Below are positions 31,680 to 41,687 of a stretch of 42,500 nt of DNA, in pieces. Numbering within the stretch: the stretch's first letter is position 1; every line of letters starts with the position of its first letter. The position numbers and the translations under genes were made by a program. The notes under the pieces were generated by a model that saw only the letters and a list, made by a program, of their open reading frames with translations, did not search any database and had not been told where the DNA came from. Location of the stretch: NCBI GenBank assembly GCA_943704525.1, contig CALSCQ010000579.1:1-42500 (forward strand). Reading direction: 5' to 3'. The stretch comes from Pigoraptor vietnamica. Taxonomy: Eukaryota > Opisthokonta > Filasterea.

Positions 31680-32700
31680 ACATTGGTCCGTTTTTGTGAG
31701 TTTTTTGGCTCATTGTCCAATGCACGATCAGCTGATCGCTCGTGGGGCACTGGGGGTACTGAGCGCGGCGGGCCTGAGATCTCCAGCTCAATTACTCGGC
31801 TGCACCCGCGCCGCGCTCCTCACGCCTTCGCGGAAATTGTACGGCGCGGCGGAAGCACACAATGCTACCGTTGACCCTCACCCGTTTCGGCGCAATGCGG
31901 TGCAGATCGGGCTGCTAGGTGGCAGGGCACCCTGAGGGCGACAGCCAAATGGCCTCAATTCGCTTTGGACGATTCACTTACCAGCCATTCAGAAGATGGA
32001 AATGAAGCGTTCAGGCGCCGGCATGCACCGCCGGTTTATGGTGTCCATAACAACCGGCTGGTCAGGCAGTCACGGGCCACCGGGCCGACTGCCGGCCTGA
32101 ATCTGACCCATTTCTCCGCCATCAAGTTCGACAAACAAACGTATAACCCTGCCTTACACCGTGGCTAGACGTTGCTTCAAGCCGCCGTCCGTCAGCCGGC
32201 CGGCGCATTGCGGTGCCATGCAGCACAACAGCTGAGCCGAGCACCCGTGCTATCAAGGCCGAGGTTGGAGTACAGAATGAGCGAACTCTCGGCGACTTTT
32301 CCTGATTCACGTTGGCGAGATCTCGGCGACGCCCAACCACATGGCGCCGCCCACACAGCGCGGGCGCATTATTACGAGTGCTCGTCAGTACCAAAATTGT
32401 ATGGGACGCGATTTATTATGGCCAGCCGCGAGCCACAAGCCACTCGGGGGCATTAAACTCAATTGTGTGCCCAATTTCATCACAAAAAGAGGCTACGTCA
32501 AATTAATGGCGCCGAGGAGGGGCGACTCCCCTGTGGTCTCGTGGAATAAAGCGAATTTGGTACATTTTCCATAGTGAGTCCGTAGGATAATAAAGGCCAC
32601 TTGGAATATTTGGGGTTATTTTTGCGCGGATTTGGGCATTTTAGCACATTGAACCCCCCAAACACAAACAAAGCGCGCACACGAGTCGCTCTCTCGCGCG
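31680..32700. other. Unassigned island of atypical composition
   Basis: This is the longest gene-free stretch. The sequence style changes: fewer GCGTGC-type words, more mixed AT/GC content, no ORF with recognisable similarity on either strand (best frames are under about 95 codons and resemble nothing I know), and no convincing splice chain. I see a short inverted repeat near the left edge (CATTGG at 31680 against CCAATG at 31718), no clear terminal repeats and no tRNA. It could be a worn transposon, a long noncoding RNA or regulatory DNA for RER1 and G beta. Confidence 0.3.
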
Positions 32701-33213
32701 TCCCACTGCTTCCCTCTCGCGAGCCTCTGGTTCAACTCCGCGCTGCGTGCTGCGTGCCAGGCACTGGCTGCATAGGAAGGCTTCAAACACTTTGTCAAAG
32801 TGCGGGTCGCTTGTGAGTTATTCAGGAGGGATTTGCGTGGAGAAGCGTTCGAATATTCGCTCGCCGACACCGCGCATAGCGTCGTTCGCTTTCGCGTGGC
32901 TGTGCCGTGGTCTAGCGCTGTGAGTATGCGCCGTTCTTCGCGAGGCTTGCAATTGTTGGAGGCGGGGGAGGGGACGGCTTGGGAGCGTGGCACAGGAGTT
33001 GTGTGTGCGTGCATCAACACGGCACTCCCACTTCTTATGTGTGCCCACATTTTGCGCAGTCCGCATGAGGGTTTGTTTGGTGTGGAGTTTTACGCCGCGT
33101 TGTCTCACGCGCGCGCCCATTGCTGCACAGGGGAATCTGCGCGGACCGTGCGTGTGCGTTGGGCGGGGCATTTTTTGCGAGGGCGGCGCCTGCTGTGCGC
33201 TCACGTGTCGGGA
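32701..33213 (+). promoter_or_regulatory. Promoter and leader region of the G beta gene
   Basis: About 510 bases before the G beta ATG. Composition returns to the GT/GC-rich style of the rest of the window. No coding exon is recognised. Leader introns are possible but none is clear. Confidence 0.25.
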
Positions 33214-34469
33214 ATGGCTGACGACCAGCTCGCCAAGCTGAAGAAGGAGGCCGAGGAGCTCAAGGCGAAGATCAAGGCCGACCGCGACTCGAAGAAGGTG
33301 CGCGTCTTGGCTGTGCTGCGTTGTGTGCGCACGCGTGCGCCTTTTGTGCCGTGTGTGTCATCGTGTGCGGCTGCTCATTCCATGTGTACCCGCAGGACAC
33401 GTCGCTGTCGGAGGTCTGCAAGGATGCGCCCGAGGTGCAGCGCGTGACGATGCGCGTGCGGAGGACGCTGCGCGGACACCTCGCGAAGATCTATGCGATG
33501 CACTGGTCTGCGGACAACCGCCACCTGGTGTCGGCGTCGCAGGACGGCAAGCTGATTGTGTGGGACGCGTACACGACGAACAAGGTGCACGCCATTCCCC
33601 TGCGGTCGTCGTGGGTCATGACGTGCGCGTATGCGCCGTCCGGCAACTTTGTCGCGTGCGGTGGCCTCGACAACATCTGCTCGATCTACAACCTCAAGTC
33701 GCGCGAGGGCGCCGTCCGCGTCAGCGGGGAGCTTGCCGCGCACACGGGTTACCTCTCGTGCTGCCGCTTTCTGTCGGACCGCGAGATTGTGACGTCGTCT
33801 GGCGACATGACGTGCGCGCTGTGGGACATTGAGACGAAGCAGCTCAAGACGCAGTTCCAGGGCCACACGGGCGATGTGATGAGGTGCGTGGGCGGGGCTG
33901 TCTCGCGCTGTGTGCTGTCCGTTGAATTGCACGCGGCGTGCCCTTACTGTGTCTCTGGCCTTGCGGGTGGTCCCTAATCTCTTGTCTTCTCTCCACGGTC
34001 CGACAGCCTCTCGCTCAACCCGGCGGCCGACGCGAACACGTTCGTTTCGGGCGCGTGCGATGCGCAGGCGAAGCTGTGGGACATTCGCGCCAACAAGTGC
34101 GTCCAGACGTTCACGGGCCACGAGTCGGACATCAACGCGGTGCAGTTTTTCCCCTCTGGGCAGGCGTTTGCGACGGGCTCGGACGATGCCTCGTGCCGCC
34201 TCTTTGACCTCCGCGCGGACGGCGAGGTCAACCAGTACTCGAGCGAGAACATTCTCTGCGGCATTACGTCGGTCGCCTTTTCGGTCTCCGGACGCCTCCT
34301 GTTTGCGGGCTACGACGACTTCAACTGCAACGTCTGGGACACGCTCAAGGGGCCGCGCGTGGGCGTGCTCACCGGGCACGAGAACCGCGTCAGCTGCCTC
34401 GGCGTCTCCCCCGACGGCATGGCCCTCTGCACGGGATCGTGGGACTCGATGCTCAAGGTGTGGAACTGA
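33214..34469 (+). CDS. GNB1: Heterotrimeric G protein beta subunit, 3 exons
   Basis: Exons 33214-33297, 33396-33883 and 34007-34469 give 344 aa (human GNB1 340). Residues 1-28 (first exon) form the N-terminal helix that pairs with G gamma ([20 protein letters not shown]). Seven WD repeats follow, beginning [19 protein letters not shown] and ending [18 protein letters not shown], the canonical GNB terminus. GNB-specific stretches include [45 protein letters not shown] (quoted in part) and [15 protein letters not shown]. It acts with G gamma in receptor signalling at the plasma membrane. The introns are phase 0 and phase 2. Confidence 0.97.
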
Positions 34470-35333
34470 GCGGCGCACTCGCTCGCTCGTCGGGCACCGC
34501 CATCGCCGGTCGTCCTCGCGTGGCCGTGCGTTCGTCGCCGCCGCTTGGTCGAACCTGCGCGGGCCGCTCTATCTAATGTCGTTGCCGTGCTCGTGTTTGC
34601 GTGCCGTTGTGCTGTTGTGATGCTGCAAGGCGTCTGCCCCCGCGCGTGTGTTGCTGCGTGTCGTTCGCCGCCGTGCGCCACCGCATAGTCGTGTGGCGCC
34701 GGCGGCCGCCTGCGTGCGCTGTCTTTCTTTCTGCCGTCGATATTGAGCCTGCGAAGTGCGCGCTGTCTCTATTGCCTGCTGGCCCCTGTGCGTGGGCCGT
34801 CGCGTCGGTCGAGTGGTGGTCGTCGCTGGCTCCCCTCGCACTGCACAACTTTCACTTTCTGCTGTAAGAGAGTCCATAAATTGGTGCACCACGTCCCATG
34901 CGTCGAAAGCGTAGCCGTGAAGTTGACACGCAGGACATCGCCCGCTGCACGGTGCCCGCAGGTGAATGACATTGTGGCCAGTACTCAGCCTAGTGGCGGC
35001 CATCGAAGGTTTCCTATGAGCACGTGCTGTTTATTGTGCTCGAGCGAACGGACACTCGTCCTGACCTCTGTTTGCTGTCCTGCGGTCACGTGCCATGCGG
35101 ACTGTCAACAGCGCAAAGTGGCTGACAACGCCAAACCAAGCGCACTCGATTTCCCTCCTCTCTTGCCCACAAGCCCTCCCCTTCAAGCTGCGTGGTGGCG
35201 CGGGACGCGCAGGGCTTCGTTCAGCCCTCGGTCGCACTGAGAACTGTTGGCACTCCCATCGCCGTGTGGGCAGGGCATCCTTTTGTGCGGTCTGGTGGCT
35301 GCGGGGGTCGCCTGTGCGCGGTCTCGCTGAAAA
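34470..35333. other. Intergenic region between G beta and chimaerin genes
   Basis: 864 bases with no gene that I can support. Open frames exist on both strands (for example minus 35003-34569) but show low-complexity Thr/Arg/Ala sequence and no family signature. Nothing else notable. Confidence 0.4.
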
Positions 35334-38094
35334 ATGGCGCCGGCGGTGTTTCCTGTGCCGGGGTGTAAGGTGCTTAGCGGCGCGAGTGTTGCGTGCGCGT
35401 GCTGCTGTGACAGGTGCATGAATGTGTATTGCGGCATTGACGTGTTCCCAATGGCTCTCTCGCTCAATGTAACTCCCTCCATCATTCTTCGCGCAGCCTG
35501 CGTCCGAATCCCCGCCGCAATATCCCGTGGGGTGCGTGTGCGCGTGCGCCGCTTTCCCGCATTTGAGCGCGATATTGCTCTGGCCGGCTGTGCTTACGTC
35601 CCCGGCACCCCTCGCAGGTTCTTCGGCCGCGCGTCACGGGACGAGGCCGAAGCGGCGCTCTCTCCGGCGCCCGTCGGCTGCTTTCTCGTGCGCGAGAGTG
35701 AACGGCGACCTGGAGACTATGTGTTAAGCATGCGGTGCGTGTGCGTGCTCTTTGTTTGTGAGCGCATGCAAGTGTGTGCGGTTGTTGTTGGGTCGGTGCG
35801 CGCGGTGTGTGGGTACTGCACGTGCCAGGGCATGCATGCGGTGCGTGTGCGCTGCAACGGTCATAGGCTGGACAAACCGTGCCGCAAGAGGCGTGCGCGC
35901 ACACACACATTCGCACACGCGAGCACCGTGTCTCAACCCCCCCCCCCACACACACACACACTGCCAGGCTCTCCACGGGCATCAAGCATTTCCTCGTGTA
36001 CTATGCAGACGGCATGCACTTTGTCGGTGGGTGGGCCGTTCCCTCGCCCTCTTCCTCTCGATATCTTCACGCCACTGATGCTCTGTGTGTTCGTGCTCGC
36101 CTTGGCTTCGGATGGACACAGGCGAATCCAAATTTCCGCTGCTTGTCGATCTCGTGGCCGACGGCGTGCGCGCATACGAGGCCGCAAGGGTGGGAGCGAG
36201 ACCTCAGTTCAGTCGCCGGTCGACTCTGGGATGGAACAAATACTGTTGCCCTCTTCCGCTTTGCCAGTGTTGCCGTTGTATGTCGCCTGACTGTTGCATT
36301 GAACGGCGCATTCTCAACTCACCGCTCTCCGCAGCCGCGGGCTGTGTCCGGACGAGAAGCACCCGTTACCCAGCCGTCCGCCGCGCCGCGCATGGCGGCT
36401 GTGGTGGAGGCCGCGACAACGTCCGAGCGACGACAGAGCGAGCCGATTCCCCTCAGCGCGAGCGGGCGAACAGGGTCGCTGCGGGCGCTCGATGGGACAT
36501 CGCCGGTTGGCTCGCCGAGCCTGTCGCCGAGCCTGGCGCGCAAGGTGTTGAAGGCGCACCGGTTTGAGACGCACAACTACAAGAATCCGACGTGGTGCGA
36601 CGAGTGCAGCGACTTTCTGTGGGGCCTTCGCGCGCAGGGCATGCGGTGTCAGGGTGCGTGTGCGCGTGTGCACCCGTGCGCTGTGGTGTTTGGAAAGTCA
36701 GCAGCCCTTGTGAGGATTGGAGGCAGTTGATGGTGAAAATGGTCGTGGCTCGGAAGGGATGTCCAGGTGTGCGGCATCGCTCACCCGCACGCACTGCCGC
36801 AGACTGCGGAATGGACGTGCACCAAAAGTGCTCGTCCTCATGCTCGTCGTTCTGCCATCCCGGCAAGCACAAGGTCAAGAAAGGTATGGGCAACGACACA
36901 CGCGCTATCTTCCTGTGCGCCCCTCATGCACGCCCCGTATGTCGCATGGACGACAGAGGCACACACACGTGTTTTCTCATTCGCACCCTCTCATGCACGT
37001 CCCAAATGTCGCAGTGTTCGGAACGGACCTCACGCTGCTTGTGGCGTCTGAGAAATCGGAAGTGCCGGTCATTGTGGACCGCTGCATTGCGCAAGTGGAG
37101 GCGCGTGGTGGGTACTGCCGTGCCATGTCCGCCTGACGTGGCACCTGTTATCGTTCGCGAAGGGCCGCTGTTCGCGCATTCGCACACACGGGCGCATGCA
37201 CACCCCCGGTCACTTGAACACTGCTTACTCTGTGTCACCCGCACTGTCTCGTAGGCATGCTGGAGCAGGGAATTTACCGCATCTCGGGCCTTGCGTCGGC
37301 ACTGCACGCGCTCGTCGACGATGTCAACACGGGTGAGGCTGTGTGTCGTCTGGCCGTGTTTCCACTTTGCCTCGCTGTCTCCATCTGCCTCAGACGCCTA
37401 CTCCCCTACAATTCGCGGCTGTTGCGATGCATCCGCTCAATGCGACGCTCGCAGGGCGCGCGGACGTGCCCCTCGGCATGGACGCCGTGCCGGACATCCA
37501 CGTGGTCGCCGGCCTGTTGAAGATGTACCTGCGCCAGCTGCCAGAACCCGTCATAACGACAGCCCAGTACCCCGCCGTCATGGCCGCAATGCGTGGGTGG
37601 TGGCGTTTGCGCCTTCTCCCCCAGCGCGTCCCTAGTCCCATGCATTTCTTATCCACGCGACTGATTCGATTGTGTTGTTGTCGCAGGAGACAACGCGGAC
37701 GAGGCGGCGCAGGTTGCGGCGCTGAGCGCGGCCGTTGGCGCACTTCCGCCGGCCCACTATAATGTACTCCGACACGTCATCTTCCACCTCGCTGTGTGAG
37801 TGATGTACTGTGTGCCCACGACTTCGCGCTGCTGCTGTCTTCCGTGTTTTGCGTGTGCGTCGTTTTCCCAGTGCGCGAATGGGAGAGACTCATGTGATTG
37901 TCCGCGAATGTCTCAGAGTTGCCTCGAATGCGGACGAGAACAAGATGACGGCGTCGAACCTCGCCGTTGTCTTTGGGCCGACGCTCATGCGCGCGACGGA
38001 CGACACGGGGATGCCTCTGCTGGCGGACACGCAGCACCAGAACAAGGCCGTCCAGCTGCTGATCGAGCACTGCGAGTCTGCGTTCCACGAGTAA
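35334..38094 (+). CDS. Chimaerin-type Rac GTPase-activating protein (SH2-C1-RhoGAP), 12 exons
   Basis: Exons 35334-35369, 35497-35531, 35618-35734, 35968-36026, 36122-36189, 36335-36653, 36803-36883, 37015-37107, 37255-37332, 37455-37592, 37687-37795 and 37872-38094 give 451 aa (human alpha2-chimaerin 459). SH2 at about 25-105: FFGRASRDEAE, VGCFLVRES with the phosphotyrosine-binding Arg, YYADGMHFVGE. A Ser/Pro linker follows. C1 at about 180-228: AHRFETHNYKNPTWCDEC, DFLWGLRAQGMRCQDC, DVHQKCSSSCSSFC, with all zinc ligands and the Pro, Gly and Gln of diacylglycerol-binding C1 domains. RhoGAP at about 239-451: arginine finger in GIYRISG, GLLKMYLRQLPEPVIT, SNLAVVFGPTLM. It should stimulate GTP hydrolysis by Rac in response to diacylglycerol and tyrosine kinases. 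The first two small exons are the least certain. Confidence 0.9.
35936..35961. repeat. C-tract plus CA repeat forming a 3' splice-site tract
   Basis: A run of about ten C followed by a short CA repeat lies immediately before the acceptor at 35967 of the chimaerin intron 35735-35967. It takes the place of the usual mixed pyrimidine tract. Confidence 0.7.
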
Positions 38095-38434
38095 ACCGCC
38101 CTTGTCGCTCCACTGCTAAAGTGCGAGTTGTTGACACAAAGGCGGCTGATATGCGTGCTGTTAGTGCCACCTTTTCTGTCCTGTGTGGCATGTGTTTCAC
38201 TTCAACGCTGTTTCATTGCGAGAGAGAAAGTGCGCGCAAACGGACAGAGCGGTCTGAGAGTTGCTGTGGTGCGGATCAGCACACGCGACCGCAGCGCAGC
38301 GACACGCACACGCACGCAAGCGCGCGCAAACAAAAAGCGTTCCTGGGACCTGTCTAAGGCACCGGCCGCTCTGTCCACTGTACAACGGGGCGTTGAGGCC
38401 TGCCTCGCCCGACTGCCACGTGAGGTCACGCGAC
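38095..38434. other. Convergent intergenic region
   Basis: 340 bases between the stop codons of the chimaerin and F-box/WD40 genes. No gene or repeat is seen; both 3' UTRs must lie here. Confidence 0.4.
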
Positions 38435-40829
38435 TCACACGCTCTCGGCAATGCGCGACATCCCCGGCGGCATGGGAGACATCGGCTCGCTGCCGTGCGC
38501 CACGGGCAGGTCCGGCGAGAAGCGGTAGATGCGCACGCTGTTGTCGTTCGCCCCAGAGACAATCACGTCGGGTGTCGCGGCAACCGCGTTGACGACGCCG
38601 TCGTGTTCGCCGAGGGTCAGGATGCACTCGCCACCGCGCTGGTTGAGCTCGTGCACGGCGAGCTCGTCGACGTCCCTGTAATACAGCTGGCCGTTGTCGA
38701 TCCAGCGCACGCGGTAGAGGCGGTCCTTTGGCGCCCACCCGAGCACCTGTAAGCAGGGAGAGACGGGTAAGGCAGGGGAAGAGGGGTCCGACATGCGACA
38801 GCGACGGGGGTGGCAAGCGCGTGCCGTGCAACCAGCGCTCTTACAACAGCGACAGCAGAGAACACGCAGAGCAAAGCGCACCTGCGCGAGCTGGATGTTG
38901 CCGTCCTTGCGGCGTATCTTGATGTGGTCGCCCGAGGAGAACTTGAGCAGCGGCGTGCGCCACACCTTGATCGACTTGTCCGTGGACCCCGTGATCACGC
39001 GCTTGTCGTCGAGGTGGATGCACCGCACGCCGTACATGTGCCCTGCGCGCAAAGGGGGTGCCATGTGAGACAATAGCGAATACAAACAACCAAACGGGTC
39101 CAAACGACGAATCGATCCAACAAGAAAACGGAGAGCACGAGAGACAAGGTCTCGGCACACCCCGCAACGGGCTTGCGAGGAACACGAAGCAGAGGCGCGA
39201 GGCGTGACGCACCCTTGAGCGTCGTGACGACCTGCCGCGCATCGAGCGAGTAGACCTTGATCTCCGCGTCCAGGGACCCCGCGAGAATTTTGCTCGAGTC
39301 AAACGCAATGCACTTGAGGCCGCGCTCGCCGGGGCGCCCCGAGATGGTGTGCAGGCACACGCGCTCCGCCATGTCCCACACCTTCACGACGGCATCCTCC
39401 GCGCCGCTGATCATCGTGCGGCCCGAAATCTGCAGAGGCGCACGCACACGGCAGAGTTGGCACCTCATTTCAATTGAAGCAAACACAACAGGGGACAAGG
39501 GCAAGCACTGCACTCACGTAAATGCACGTGACGGGCTCGAGGTGCCCCGCGAGCTTCGACTCCTGCTCGTGCTTGACGGCGTCCCAGATGCGGATGGACG
39601 TGTCGTTCGAACCGCTCACAATCTGCGTCTTGTTGCGGGCCATGCGCACGCAGTTGACCTTGCGCGTGTGGCCGGTGAGCGTCGCGACGGGCTCCTCCTG
39701 GCCGACCTCCCACATCTGGGCGCAAAGGGCATCAACAACAAGGATGGAGAGGGAACAGGCACACGGCGCAACACCGTCAATCAGCGGCCTACGCGCCCGC
39801 ACCGACACATGCGCGCAGTGAAAGCGCACAAGGCACGCATAAGGCGCACCTTGATTGTCTTGTCTTCGGAACCGGTGACAATCGTCGAGTCCTCGAGCCA
39901 CAGGCACATGATGCCGCCCTTGTGGCCCCCGAGCACCTGCTTGCACGCGCCCGTCTTCGCGTCCCACACGCGCAGGGTGCCGTCGCACGACCCGCTCGCG
40001 ACCAGCTCCGTCTTCGGGTCGTACGCGACGCACATGACGCCGCCCGTGTGCCCGACGAGCGTCTGGACGGAATAGCGCCCCTGCCGCCACGCCTTGTTCA
40101 GGGACGCCTCCTGCAGGTGGCGGGCGCGGTAGTACGCCGGCCAGTCAAAGGTGCCGTCGGCGGGCATCGACGCCGCAATTTCCTTCGGCGCATCCTCTTG
40201 ACACCACCCGTGCTGTTTGCACATGTCCTCCCACAGGTCCGTCGACTTGACGAGCTGTGAGGGAAGAGGGATTAGGCGCAGTGCGAGCCAAAGACGTCTG
40301 CCACAATAAGAAAAGAACGTGCGGCTCAAATTGCGTTAAATAGGACTAGCGGCGAAATGCCCACCTTGTGCCATGGCTTGCAGACGAGCGTGGCCTGCGT
40401 GAGCGAGAACAGCCCGACCATCGAGAGAATGCGCACCGCAATGTTCCCGGGCAGCTTGTCGAGAAACGTGCCCATGCGCGACTGCGGGGCGTTACGAGGG
40501 CGTTACAAAAAGCGCGTCAGTCGCTGGCAAGGCACTTTATGAGCCAACGACCCTCTCAAGCATAAACGCAACGGTGCCACGAGGGATTGAGTTTGGCGTA
40601 TGCATGCGCTGGACACGGCGACAAGGAGGGCGCACACGCACCTGGTTCATGAGGAGTTCCGCAAACGACGGCGCCTCCACCATCGTGTCGCGGCGGTTGT
40701 CCCGCAGCGGGGGAAGGTGGCCCGGCGGCGCATTTCCGCCCGTTCCGTTTGTGCGCAGCACAGTGTCCTCCGTGATGGAACCGGCGCGCTCGCGGCTCAT
40801 GCCGAGGACGCCGCTGACCATCGCCTTCG

Positions 40830-40861
<32 letters not shown>

Positions 40862-41617
40862 ACGTCGGGTCAGTTTAAATCACAGGCGCGTGCTCATCGA
40901 GCGAGAAGGAAGAGAAGCGTGCGTGAAGCGGGAACCGCACAAGGACCATCGGCAGCATGCCTGACAGAGTAACAGAGGGTGTCCATAATTTATGGACCAA
41001 TAAGGAGATGCGACAGCCCAACGGCATTGACCCACCGTGACGGCCTCGTGAATGTCCTGCAGCTGCATGGGCCCAATGCGCGCGAGCTGGCGCACGAGTA
41101 GCTCCGACTGCACGTGCTGGTCCTGTCGCGCGAACCACTCGATGAACGAGTTGCCGTCGAGGGCGTGTGCCTTGTGCGCCGTGCTATTCGAGGTAAGGAT
41201 GGGGGGGGAAGGAGGGAGACCGTGAGATGGAAGGAATCGCATTCTTCGCATTGCGCACACGTATAAAGTGAGGCACAAACCGCTCTCACCCCAGCGCAAA
41301 TGCCGCATGCAACACGCACACCACTGTCCCGCACACAAACACCCACATCAACAACACATGCAACACACACACGATTGCACTCAAAGCCATCAAACAGCTG
41401 CCAACACGCACAAGGCACGGAATCAACCCCATGCCGTCGACGACAACACGTCGGCCATACGCGAAAGCACAGCCGCGCGCAACCCACTCGTCAATCTCTA
41501 TGCTGGTACTTGCGGCGCCGTTCGCTCCGCCGGCACCAATAACCTGCAGAGCCCCCGGGGCCCCCTTGGACGTCTTCTGCGGTGCTAGGGGCTTGCGGGG
41601 AGCGTCGCCTGCACACA

Positions 41618-41687
<70 letters not shown>

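Noticed and set aside
32715-32750. tRNA B-box-like GGTTCAACTCC
   Set aside because: The flanks cannot form the T-arm stem, and no A-box or acceptor stem lies at the right distance.
34569-35003. 144-codon minus-strand frame with a CxxC pair (RCPACQ)
   Set aside because: The rest is low-complexity Thr/Arg/Ala/Gln sequence, there is no second zinc-ligand pair, no splice partners and no similarity that I can name.
37385-37454. Earlier acceptor for the chimaerin RhoGAP exon at about 37394
   Set aside because: It puts the exon in the wrong frame for the conserved ADVPLGMDAVPDIHVV stretch. The acceptor ending at 37454 keeps phase 1 and the motif.
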